From: Dicyema japonicum
Lineage: Eukaryota; Dicyemida; Rhombozoa; Dicyemidae
Assembly: GCA_011109175.1 (NCBI GenBank)
Contig: RDEW01000001.1
Coordinates: forward strand, 1,750,360 to 1,814,359
Reading direction: 5' to 3'
DNA length: 64,000 nucleotides
Below the pieces are notes generated by a model. The model searched no databases. It saw only the letters and a list, made by a program, of their open reading frames with translations, and had not been told where the DNA came from. Shown one piece after another: positions 55,331 through 64,000 of this stretch (its first letter is position 1; the number at the start of each line of letters is the position of its first letter). A program made the translations under genes and the position numbers.

Positions 55331-56480
55331 TCTTCACCGGTGTATCCAGGATAATTAAAAATACCAATAGGGACTTATACCATTAAGTATTAATAGAAAT
55401 TATAATTTAACTAAAAGAATATAAAATATATATTAATTTAAATTATGGTAATTTTTTACTAAATTAAAAAATTAATCAAAAAATTGTAAGAAATTAGCAT
55501 TATATAAATGGATAGTAATTAAAAGTTCCTTATGTCCGACTATAAAAGAGGCGGTAAGAGAACAAACCATAATATTCACAATGTCAGGTTCTGAAGTCTT
55601 CTATAATTTAGATTCAAATCATTCAATTGAAAAATACAATTCGTTGTTAGAAATATAAAATTCCAACTGGAGTATTATTTTTCCGAGTTGTAATTATTTG
55701 TTTACTTTAGGGAAAATTTGATAAGAGACACATAATTAAAAAATTTAATAGATCATAAAGGTTTTGTGGAAATACAAGAAATATTAAAATTCAAAAAATT
55801 GTATCGCTCAATGCATCTGATAACGACGTTGTTTTGGGTGTTAAAAGTTGTCTATCAAATAAGTCTTAGGGTCTATTAAAATTAAATTAAGTGAATCTGC
55901 CAGAAAAATAAAAACCAGCCGACTGTTATATAAGACTACTATAAAGATTCCGTTTAGTTTGAACACAGAGGAGGTAGAGTAAGCATTAATTTTAGGAATT
56001 ATAGGAGTCAATACTATTCCCAAGGGGAATAACTGAGCAGCATTGCAAAAAAGCTATCAAAACCGGTGAGTATAACTGGGAGTTATATACTGACGAAATT
56101 TCGTCCGCAAGGGATTCTGTAAATAAACTCAGGGAATACAAGGTAATTATTGTAAATATTTTAGTCACGACTTATTCATCAATCACCGGAGTTTATAAAA
56201 GGCCCCAGACCAGTATACGACCCAAAAACAGATAATGGTAAAATACGACAGAACCGGCCAAATAAGAAAAATTAATTAAATAACCAAAGAAACTTAACTT
56301 TTAATTATCTATAATTTTTCTATTTAATAATTAAATTAAATTTCTAAATGTTTTTTTCACTACAATTCTGTTCGCTTGTATTTTCTTATTGAAGAAATGA
56401 GCAAAACTTAATGCTCATTCTCAACATTAGATAAGAGTTCTCTGTGTATTGCAGTTAACATAACTCCAATGTCATTTCCG
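55331..56480 (+). pseudogene. La-protein-like gene copy 6 (longest)
   Basis: This is the most complete copy: 5' flank with TATA-like CTATAAAAG (55543), ATG at 55581 and exon MSGSEVFYNLDSNHSIEKYN. It continues with IIKFQLEYYFS (one base lost in front), a 24-bp intron GTTGTAATTA...TTTAG, KFDKRHI, then EILKFKK-type and SLNASDNDVVLGVKSCLSNK codons, IPFSLNTEE, a 22-bp intron GTAGAGTAAG...TTTTAG, ELWESILF, GITEQHCKKAIKT and ELYTDEISSARDSVNKLREY, then GTAATTATTG...TTTTAG. The order La motif then an RRM-like block (IPFSLNTEEELWESIL) fits La/SSB. Single-base losses and stops (RS-stop, NKS-stop) show decay. Confidence 0.55.
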
Positions 56481-56844
56481 TTTACAGGTTTGTGTTTTCT
56501 TGTTTACTGTTTTCCGAATCTTCTAACGAATTTTCATTAATTGTTTCACATGTACTGTATTCGATATTCAACAAACCTCAACTTAAGGATCGAAAATGTT
56601 TGTTCTTCCGATTGCTTGACGTTAATATCCTGATTTCCGTTGTTGGGATTATTACAAATTCTGCAACAATTATCTCGTCGGATAAGTCTTCCCATGTAAT
56701 TGGAGTCAATCCTTGCAGTCAATTTCTTGCAAGAATTGTATAGAGTAGAATACATCCCTGCCACCAGGGAATAGTAATGTAAACCTCAGCTTAGGCAGAA
56801 CTCACACTTTATTTAAAAAGTAAAAACAGTCATGCTAACTAATC
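56481..56844. other. Unresolved short frames
   Basis: Overlapping frames on both strands (56492-56743 +, 56546-56764 -). The minus one reads YMGRLIRRDNCCRICNNPNN, cysteine-containing, possibly transposase debris; not assignable. Confidence 0.25.
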
Positions 56845-57055
56845 CAAATGTTCTTGTTTTTTCTTGTGTGTGAGTCCTAGAAGACAATCGGGTTCTGCAG
56901 TGATATACACTGATGACGGCGTTACTCGTCAACTCAGAAGCATCGCAGATGCATGGAATCTTCAAACGAATGGACATCAGCGAGATTCGAACTCGAGACC
57001 TCCTGGTTTTGCAGGCTTGCAGGAATGTGGTAACATTTGTTTTTTTAATTCTTGA
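56845..57055 (-). repeat. SINE family copy (minus)
   Basis: The body matches 60590-60725 base for base over long stretches: TTCCATGCATCTGCGATGC, TTGACGAGTAACGCCGTCAT, GCAGAACCCGATTGTCT, ACTCACACACAAGAAAAA. A tRNA-like head with B box GAGTTCGAATCTC lies at 57000-56983. The A box is unclear here. Confidence 0.75.
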
Positions 57056-57109
57056 GTTGTACATCAAAATGAATCTGCCTATCCATAAATATCCAGTCAT
57101 CCAACTATA

Positions 57110-57660
57110 GTAGGAGGAATTCTTGGTCTCATACTTTTTAAAACATCTACGAATTCTTGGTCTTGCAATCCTCACTGGTTTCAACGTAAGTCTTTCGGTC
57201 ATGTTGAATCATAACAGGGACATGGTCTTAAAATTTTGTAGGATTGTAATTTTTTTTGACCCCACAAGCAAGGAAGCACAAGTAAATTCGAGAGAGGAAC
57301 TGATGATGATTAAGTGCTCATCAACTATAGAAAGAGGATCTAATATTACAAAGAAAGGGCGGAATCCTGGGGGATCTAAAAGCAAGGACACATATGACCT
57401 GCAATCGCTGGGTTTTTAACTTTAAAAAATCACGCAACTACGATGTGCTTGCTGACGAGCTAAAGCTATTTCGTGGCTCCAGTGATATTGATTATCTTAG
57501 CAGTGATGGTGTGATCTCTAAGCGATACAAAAATTATGGATGTGTTATCGATTGATGATGTGACATGCGTCCAAGTTATGCTTAAGAAGACACTCAAGAG
57601 CATGCTTATCGAGCACTTTGGAAGAGGAATTAACATCAATATCTAATCAGTTGTTGGATA
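57110..57660 (+). other. Unresolved coding-like region
   Basis: Plus-strand pieces read REELMMIKCSSTIERGSNIT, KEDLILQRKGGILGDLKART, CNRWVFNFKKSRNYDVLADE, LKLFRGSSDIDYLSSDGVIS and, in another frame, SIDDVTCVQVMLKKTLKSML. No family recognised and introns could not be fixed. It may be a decayed gene or an unknown element. Confidence 0.25.
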
Positions 57661-58593
57661 TGACAACTCACTATGGTGAGGACATGGATTTTAATCTTAA
57701 CATGGAGAAGGTGAAATGGCGATCGTCCGTCCGATATTGAGGAGAAAGGCGTCCGTCATCTCTCCCAAGACCCCAGAACTCTCCATAGCAATAGGAACGA
57801 AATGATAGTTTTCCCTGAGTCATTCGTACGGATTTACCCGAACTACCCCTTGTCGACGCGTTTGCATGAGAGTGTGTCGCCGTCAGCGATCTGACCTCAG
57901 AAGAATAATAATCCACGTGGCTCGTTTACATATCAGCGGGAACTCCCGAGTCATTACCAACCGCCTTCAATTTCTGCGCCATACCGAATACATCTGACTG
58001 GCCTCTGGGAGCGTCCCGTTTGGTTGTTACTTTTCTGTTACGTACCGGTTTCCTTCAAGGACTGGGAATAAATAAATTAACATACCAAGGTCAGTAACGA
58101 GTTTATTCAAGAGATTTCCAATAATCAGTAGTAATTACAAGTTTATCCTATTGAGACATGTCTTTAAATTAAGCTAATAAATAATATGCCAATTGATAGT
58201 CGATACAATCGATTGAGTTGATGTGTATTATCATGTAATAAGCACGATTTAATAAATCATCGCTTGGTTCCTACACGGGGTCACTATTCTCTTCACAAAC
58301 TCAGTTCGGAAATGGCATTCTCTGATAAGAAATGATTTGTGTGAGAATCCGCTGGTTTATGATTGCTAAATACTCGTTAAGCCGAGATTTGTAGAATGGG
58401 CATAAATAATAACTGCCAATAATGCGAAGGTGCTTGACGATTAATCATAAAATAATTGTATTACGTGCAAACTACTTATTTCAAAGTTATAATAGCAATA
58501 TCTCAATTTCAATATCTCGGCATTGATTAATGTCACTGACCATGTCGCCGTAAAACAACACAATAAATAGCATCTTAAGAATACGACAAGAAA
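57661..58593. other. Spacer and NCKX upstream flank
   Basis: An 81-codon minus-strand frame (57671-57916) lies in slightly GC-richer DNA. A retroelement-like 3' end (GGTTTCCTTCAAGGACTGGG...AATAAATAAATTAA) is at 58035-58085. Nothing recognised in 58090-58593, which should hold the NCKX promoter. Confidence 0.35.
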
Positions 58594-60278
58594 ATGTTAA
58601 GCCTTACTCTGCGATCATATAAAGTTCAGAAGACGGCAATGGTTGTTCTGGTCTTATTTTCCATGGTCTTCTGGGTCTCCTATTGGCGCAGAAGATCTTG
58701 CCCTGTTTTAAGTTCTCCGATCAAGACTGTCCATCTTCTGTCATCCACTAATGATTCCTGTGCAGAAACTCTTATGGGAGATTACCCTGTTGATATTTTT
58801 GATTTGTGTGCCAGAAGAAAGGGAGCCGTGATTCTCCACATATTCGGGGTTGTTTACATGTTCACAGCCCTGGCAATTGTCTGCGACACCTATTTTGTTC
58901 CCTCCCTCGAAGTCCTAATAGAAAAGATGAAGATCAGTGAGGACGTCGCTGGAGCCACATTCATGGCTGCCGGAGGAAGTGCTCCTGAACTGTTTACATC
59001 GATAATTGGAGTATTCCTGGCCAAAAGCAATGTAGGTATTGGAACCATTATTGGGTCGGCAGTATTCAACATTTTGTTTGTGATCAGTGTGTGTGCTCTG
59101 TCAAGTCTTACGGTCCTCACATTGACTTGGTGGCCTTTATTCAGGGACATGGGATTCTACATTATCTCCCTCATCATGCTGATCATCTTTTTCTTGGACA
59201 GTCAGATTTACTGGTGGGAGGCTCTGATCCTCTTTTTGTGGTACTTTACCTACGTGGTGTTCATGAAGTTCAACGTTCAGATAGAACAGTGGGTCAAGAC
59301 TAATATTCTAAGACAAAAATCATCAGAAATTAAAAAACAGCCCAGAGTAGTGTCCATTTAACTAACTAGAACTCAATCTGCTTCATGAGGGAGAGCTTCA
59401 GCCACTATAGACTCTCAAACGTGCTTCCCATCCACGGTAAACATGTCTATAACTGTAGCCAAAAAATCTTCCATCAATATGATCCGCAGGAAGAGCAGTG
59501 TAGCCCCCCAGAATGTAAGATGATTGATTTATGATATTAGGATGATAAATGTGATGAATCAGAACAAGTAAGCTCATTAATCACGATAGGATGAATATAT
59601 TGAGTGGTACAAATGGCCTGACACAACCATGGGGAAGATTTATTACGTCCTCCTGTTCCCCATCAACCTGGTCCTTAGTCTAACAATCCCCAACGTTATG
59701 AACGAGGTTATTGGGTCGTTTAAGGGCTTAGAAAATGAAGAAGCTGTATGTATTGACGTTTACGAACAGTATATTATGGATTGGAATGTTCTCCTACCTG
59801 ATGGTGTGGTGGGCCAACCAAATTGGGAGCACTTTTGGAATACCAAACGAGGTACTTTGCTCTGAGATCGCAGGTTATGGGACTCACGTTTCTTGCGGCA
59901 GGGACCAGCATCCCGGATTTGATAACAAGCTATATTGTGGCCAAAAAGGGCTTTGGGGACATGGCTGTGTCAAGTTCTATTGGGAGCAATCTCTTCGACG
60001 TCTGTGTGGGGTATGTGATTTAGTTACCGCCAAGTCTTCCGTTTCCGTGGTTGATATCCTGGATGGTGTTCCGAGTCCCCATAAACACGAGCAGTAAGGG
60101 ACTATTCTGTTCAGTATTAATGCTCTTCTCCATGCTTACCAGCGTCATAATAATCATCGGCATCTCCAAATGGAAGATGACGAAGGCTCTGGGCATCTCA
60201 ATGCTGGTGGCTTACGGATTCTTCATAGCTCTGTCCCTTATGCTGGAATACGGAGTGATTGGATGTATAATCACGTAA
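58594..60278 (+). CDS. K+-dependent Na+/Ca2+ exchanger (NCKX/SLC24 family)
   Basis: Eight exons (58594-59346, 59370-59436, 59459-59514, 59541-59567, 59590-59706, 59732-59851, 59874-60010, 60035-60278) with introns of 23, 22, 26, 22, 25, 22 and 24 bp give 506 aa. An N-terminal hydrophobic segment ([15 protein letters not shown]) may be a signal anchor. The alpha-1 repeat is [20 protein letters not shown] with [13 protein letters not shown] (about 117-163); alpha-2 is [20 protein letters not shown] with [20 protein letters not shown] (about 381-430). Asp395 in SIPD corresponds to the residue linked to K+ dependence in NCKX2. A hydrophilic cytosolic loop (about 232-315) lies between. It exports Ca2+ with K+ in exchange for Na+ at the plasma membrane. 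Complete, no break. Confidence 0.95.
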
Positions 60279-60524
60279 AGTGTGTAAATTCTAAAACTGC
60301 TAACTGTTAAACTCATTAATATTAAAAAATTAATATAAAGTTTATTATTTATTAAAATAATTTCTCAATACAGTCCGACCCAGAAATGGCGCGAAAATTT
60401 CCCCAAAAATGTGGGTCTTCTTAAAAAGCTTAATTAAAATGTGGAAATTTACTTCTACAATAATTAATTTCTATAATATGTATTAAAACAAGATAAATCA
60501 TTAGATTTTGTCTACTGAAAAAAG
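60279..60524. other. Spacer downstream of NCKX
   Basis: AT-rich; contains AATAAAGTTTATTATTT-like sequence near 60335 that could hold a polyadenylation signal for NCKX. No gene. Confidence 0.3.
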
Positions 60525-60735
60525 AAATGGCATAGTGGTTAGGTGTCGGGCTAAAGTGGCTTAGGTTACGGGTTCGATTCTCGCTGCTGTTCACCTAATG
60601 GAAGGTTCCACGCATCTACGATGCCAAAAGAACTATGCCAAAAGAATTTGACGAGTGACGCCGTCATCAGTGGATACTCACTGCGGAACTGGATTGTCTA
60701 GAAAGGACCCACACATAAGAAAAAGAAAAAAAAAG
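60525..60735 (+). repeat. SINE family copy (plus)
   Basis: Begins with a tRNA-like head: A-box-like TAGTGGTTAGG (60533) and B box GGTTCGATTCT (60571), then the same body as the 56845 copy, ending in an A-rich tail (AAGAAAAAGAAAAAAAAAG). Only these two copies and a head-only remnant (9600) were found by eye. Confidence 0.8.
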
Positions 60736-60854
60736 AAGTGAAGATCATTTCTTGGTTCTACGAAAATTGACTGTTCTTTACTTAAATAAAGTGTGTCCTG
60801 CCTATGCGGAGCTATAAATATTTTGGCTCTCGTAAAAAGGCTATTAACAAAATA

Positions 60855-61594
60855 CAGTAAAATCTCTCGAATCCGCCGCATTTTTTCAAAAATACAAAAT
60901 TCCCTATGAGAAATTCTCGAATCTGCCAATTTCTGGAATCCGCCGCATTTTTAAAAATAATTTTTTTCATTTTTTTATTATTTTATTTTTTTATTAAAAA
61001 ACTGAAAAAATTGAACTCGGAAAATCATAAACCGAGGCATGTAAAGAAATAAGCCTTAAGGATGCTATAATTTATACCTATCAAGCATGGAAAAAGCTAA
61101 ATAGTACAACAATAATAAACTGTTTTCGACATGCTAAATGGACCGGAGATTTTATTGAAGAAATTAATGACGAGTTTTCGCCTGAAACTAATCAAGAATT
61201 CGTGTCTAGACTGCAAATAAATGATCCAATTCCAGAAGATGAGTTTCTTCTCTATGAGTATACAGAGAATGAAGAGATCCTGGAAAATTTGATGAAAATG
61301 ATGAAGACAAAGAATGTATTAATTATGAAGAACAAAATAATGAACAAGTCGTTTTAGTCTATGATGCAACAAATGCTGTCTATACATTGAGGAAGTACTT
61401 TAAGCAGAAGGATGAAGTTAAAAATGTCTTTAATGTATAACTGATTATTTTAAAGGAAATTAATGCTTTCATTTTTCAATTACTCTTTAAAATTAAAAAA
61501 TGCATTTTATTAATTTATAAAAAATTAAATTTGCCTCTCGAATCCGCCGTAATTTCCCAGGCCCCAAATTTGGTGGATTCGAGAGGTTTTACTA
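60855..61594 (+). mobile_element. Internally deleted pogo/Tigger-like transposon with intact ends
   Basis: Terminal inverted repeats CAGTAAAATCTCTCGAATCC (left) and, from the right, TAGTAAAACCTCTCGAATCC; the left end follows TA. A subterminal TCGAATC.GCC motif recurs near both ends. Inside, a plus-strand stretch reads AWKKLNSTTIINCFRHAKWT, the C-terminal signature of Tigger-type DDE transposases (AW..V...TI.NCFRHAGF), followed by acidic sequence to about 61440. The N-terminal DNA-binding and most of the catalytic core are absent. Confidence 0.85.
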
Positions 61595-62169
61595 TTAAAT
61601 GATTCCGGCGTCCATACCAGCTCTTTTCCTGCTGTTAGTTTTGGAGTCCTGGATTAATCAACGGGGAAGGTTTTTTCTCAAATATCGGGCTCATGCATTT
61701 TGTTCTTTTTTCGTAGTGAATGACAATATCTGCTGTAAATCTTTTTAACAACATTTTCAGGAGTTTCTTGTTTGACTACATTGAGGTGCATTGTGAAAGC
61801 ACGTTCCGTATTTTTCATTACTTCATAATTCAATATCTCGCTGTTATCTTCAGATCACCATAAAGGTCTTTAAATTTTCATTTTCCTATTATATCCTGAT
61901 TATTGGGCTGTTTTCGTTTTCATGTTGGAAACCTTTGAATCCCCGAGAACAAAAAACTTCTTTAACTTCCGTATTTAATCTGTACCCATTTACAAAAATT
62001 GACGTATAACAGCCTTCACATAAGATTTTTTACCTCTTCGGTCGGACTCCCTATAGAGATGCCATACTTCTGCCAAATAAATGCATATTTATATAGATCT
62101 GGGTTTCCCCAAAACGAGGTCGGACTTTATTATATTCCGAATAACTCCTTTATGTGTGTCCTTAACGTA
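61595..62169. other. Spacer
   Basis: No gene. A segment near 62090-62125 (CCCAAAACGAGGTCGGACTT) resembles a transposon end motif like that at 19040, but no partner was found. Confidence 0.3.
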
Positions 62170-62340
62170 TAAGCTATCTGTCTACCATTCCAAAGTTTAC
62201 CGATCCATGAGAGTGGCTAGCATTTGCCACGTCTAACTTAATAGCAACAGGTCTCCTACATGTTAGTGAGGCTGGGGTTACGTAGCTAACTAATATTATA
62301 TTCCATTTTGGTGGCTCACTATCTTACTACGTTTGGCTCT
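62170..62340. repeat. Dispersed repeat R-A, copy 3 (inverted)
   Basis: GTTAGTGAGGCTGGGGTTAC followed by GTAGCTAACTAA matches the reverse complement of 70-115. Confidence 0.5.
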
Positions 62341-62509
62341 CTCAAACACTGTAATACTGCACGTGCTACATTCTAGGCCAATCAATTCCTGTATCTCGTT
62401 GGCGATCATTGAATCAGTTAATTTGTATCTTGTTTAGTAAATTCGTGATGTCTGGGCTTTTATGTGTTTAAAGAGGCATCATGGAATCTACGTGACTCAG
62501 AAGACACAT

Positions 62510-62770
62510 TCAGCAGGATCCCTCCCTTCCCTGCGCAATTGTGGAGATTCCGACAGGGGATGTGATACTTGGACAAGATGTGTCCCACTCCGATGGAACC
62601 TCTTTCAAGTAAATCCGGGCATATAGGAATACCCTAATCACATATGTAGAGGACATTACTGCAACAATTACAGTAACTGAAATCCCGGGAGACAGGTCGT
62701 CCCTGTTCTCATTTCGTTTAATCCACCATCCCTTAAAGTTTTGAACTATACCCCGTTCACCCCAATTCAC
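62510..62770 (-). CDS. Uncertain small membrane-protein ORF
   Basis: An 86-codon frame starting MNWGERGIVQNFKGWWIK with one hydrophobic stretch (ISVTVIVAVMSSTYVIRVFL). It sits just downstream of USE1 on the same strand. No family recognised, and the 3' part overlaps sequence resembling repeat R-V (62465-62525), so it may be fortuitous. Confidence 0.25.
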   Translation of the reverse strand: MNWGERGIVQNFKGWWIKRNENRDDLSPGISVTVIVAVMSSTYVIRVFLYARIYLKEVPSEWDTSCPSITSPVGISTIAQGREGSC

Positions 62771-62845
62771 ATGACCTCAATCTAAGTAAGCAAGATCTTC
62801 CGTTCACACCAATTCACATGAAATGACCTCAAATCTAAGTAAATA
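62755..62845. repeat. Short direct duplication
   Basis: CCGTTCACCCCAATTCACATGACCTCAATCTAAGTAA (first 20: CCGTTCACCCCAATTCACAT) recurs 48 bp later with a few changes and a small insertion (GAAAT), a recent tandem duplication. Confidence 0.8.
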
Positions 62846-62954
62846 CATCCAAATAAGAGCTTCGACATTCTTTAAGGTAGACACGTGACAAAAAAGCCAG
62901 CCTCAACATAAGGGAGTGGTAAATCACCAAAATATAATATTTAAAAGGTATATG

Positions 62955-63525
62955 TCAATTTGGAGTGAATGCTCTGTTACGCGGAAACATCCTTATAATG
63001 ATTACGACCACCATAAAGCTAATAAAAGCAATAGTAAGGGCCACAAACATCCCCCAGTTAGACCCCGTCTTCTTGCCACGAGCCACTGTGTCCTTTAATG
63101 ACTCATAGTTTCTCTGAGCGAGATCAGCCGCCTTGTCAAGTTTCTACCAGTCACATGGAATCCCCACTTTATAGTCTGCCTGAACAATCTCTCTGCTCAG
63201 CTGGGCATTCCCTCGCAGAATAATAGACAGGTTGCTGAGCTCCTCAAATTGCACATGTTTGCCGCCATTTATAAAATTTGAGCTTTCTGAGTTCTTTATT
63301 TTTCCAGAATTTAAAATTTGTCTGAATTTTCTAATCCTGTGGTTAATGCTCTCACATTCCTTTGTATTTTTGCCAGATTTGGAGATAATGTCGTCAACAG
63401 ACTCAATATACTAGCATGAGAAATTGATTTACCTTTTTCAGTGAATCGTAGGGCAACTCGTCCATTAAAACTAATTTGTCGCATATATCAAGAATATTTG
63501 ATACTGAACTAGTAGCTGAATTCAT
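62955..63525 (-). CDS. USE1: Vesicle transport protein USE1-like SNARE
   Basis: Exons 63525-63433, 63410-63168 and 63143-62955 with introns of 22 and 24 bp give 174 aa (human 259). It starts MNSATSSVSNILDICDKLVL. The C-terminal half is a SNARE helix (LRGNAQLSREIVQADYKKLD, AADLAQRNYESLKDTVARG) with Asp at the central layer position (VQAD, as IKKD in USE1). A tail anchor GMFVALTIAFISFMVVVIII then RMFPR follows, very like the NW..W....IIV..FI....IRIMPK end of USE1. The second intron removes an in-frame TAG. USE1 is an ER Q-SNARE for Golgi-to-ER retrograde fusion, working with syntaxin 18, Sec20 and Sec22. The N-terminal regulatory part is shorter than usual. Confidence 0.82.
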
Positions 63526-63529
63526 TACA

Positions 63530-64000
63530 CCACAAACTCAATTCTACTATTATTTAAATTTTATTTATTTTTTATTTTTTTAAAAACAAAGAATTAATTT
63601 GAACCAAATAAATAACTAAAAAATCATTAAATTTTGAAATAATATATATTGACAAAAAACATGTTAGTCAGAGGGCTGAAGCCCTAACTGCGTCGCCATT
63701 AGTTTTGGATTGCAAGCGAAAAACACTCGAATAGTCAATCGAGCGGGCTGAGATTTGGTTTCTAAGTTTTTTTAAGAATTCATAGAATGAAAGCTTAAGG
63801 GCACCAAAGTTACTATAGCAAAAAGAATAACGAAATTTATTTTCTGCTCTTATTTTAAAAATTATTTTTTATTCCCACCAGACGAACAATAATTTTAAAT
63901 TAAAGCGCGCAAAAATGTTAGAAAAAGCCCGCAAAATTAAAAAAAGAGTCTTAAGAGATATCAAACAACCAAGAAAAAAACAATTTTATTAATCCAGGAA
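63530..64000. other. AT-rich flank upstream of USE1
   Basis: Low-complexity AT DNA with a small GC-richer block (63665-63770). No gene or known repeat recognised. Confidence 0.35.

Noticed and set aside
56940-57055. tRNA-Cys gene on the minus strand (CTGCAAA loop, TTCGAATC arm)
   Set aside because: The anticodon stem does not pair and the sequence runs into the SINE body.
60525-60600. A functional tRNA gene
   Set aside because: A and B boxes are present but no cloverleaf can be drawn, and the same downstream body occurs at 56845, as in a SINE.
1-64000. Ciliate or microsporidian origin, suggested by 22-bp introns
   Set aside because: An Abd-B-type homeodomain, NCKX and animal-type LINEs and pogo elements indicate a metazoan, and the standard stop codons are used.

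Overview
The window reads as nuclear DNA of a small metazoan parasite, most probably a dicyemid mesozoan. The key evidence is the introns. Every cellular gene that can be closed in frame (an Abd-B-like homeobox gene, V-ATPase subunit H, a Rho-type GTPase, GID8, ribosomal protein S17, an NCKX exchanger, the SNARE USE1 and two unidentified genes) is cut by GT...AG introns that are mostly 21-28 bp long. Removing them restores continuous proteins that match known families, with all reading phases closing. Introns of about 22-30 bp are a published dicyemid trait; the homeobox gene and NCKX exclude ciliates and microsporidia. The species call is inference.

Layout. 1-8 kb: degenerate intron-bearing copies of a La-protein-like gene, interrupted by LINE fragments. 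8.3-8.8 kb: homeobox gene (-). 10.3-12.0 kb: V-ATPase subunit H (-). 12-24 kb: LINE, hAT and pogo/Tigger debris plus inverted La-like copies. 24.5-25.0 kb: unidentified 148-aa gene (-). 28.2-33.0 kb: a pogo-like element split by a nearly full-length LINE of the restriction-like-endonuclease type. 33.2-33.7 kb: unidentified 124-aa gene (-). 34-41 kb: LINEs and a Tc1/mariner-like element with 21-bp end repeats. 41.4-42.0 kb: atypical Rho GTPase (+). 43-48 kb: LINEs. 48.7-49.6 kb: GID8 (-). 52.5-53.0 kb: RPS17 (+), followed by a 49-bp minisatellite. 53-57 kb: LINEs, another La-like copy and a SINE. 58.6-60.3 kb: NCKX (+). 60.5-61.6 kb: SINE and pogo element. 63.0-63.5 kb: USE1 (-).

The cellular genes are unrelated single genes (proton pump, Ca2+ exchange, ER SNARE, ubiquitin ligase, ribosome, small GTPase, homeobox), compact (0.4-1.7 kb) and separated by long stretches of decayed mobile DNA; there is no operon. 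At least five non-LTR lineages can be told apart by their RT and C-terminal motifs: LINE-A (APE endonuclease, TAA-rich tail), LINE-B (GVPQGSVLSPILFN type), LINE-C (LPTLESDNNVLLSYADD type), a restriction-like-endonuclease LINE, and one more C-terminal type. All functional calls rest on reading translated sequence by eye, without database searches.
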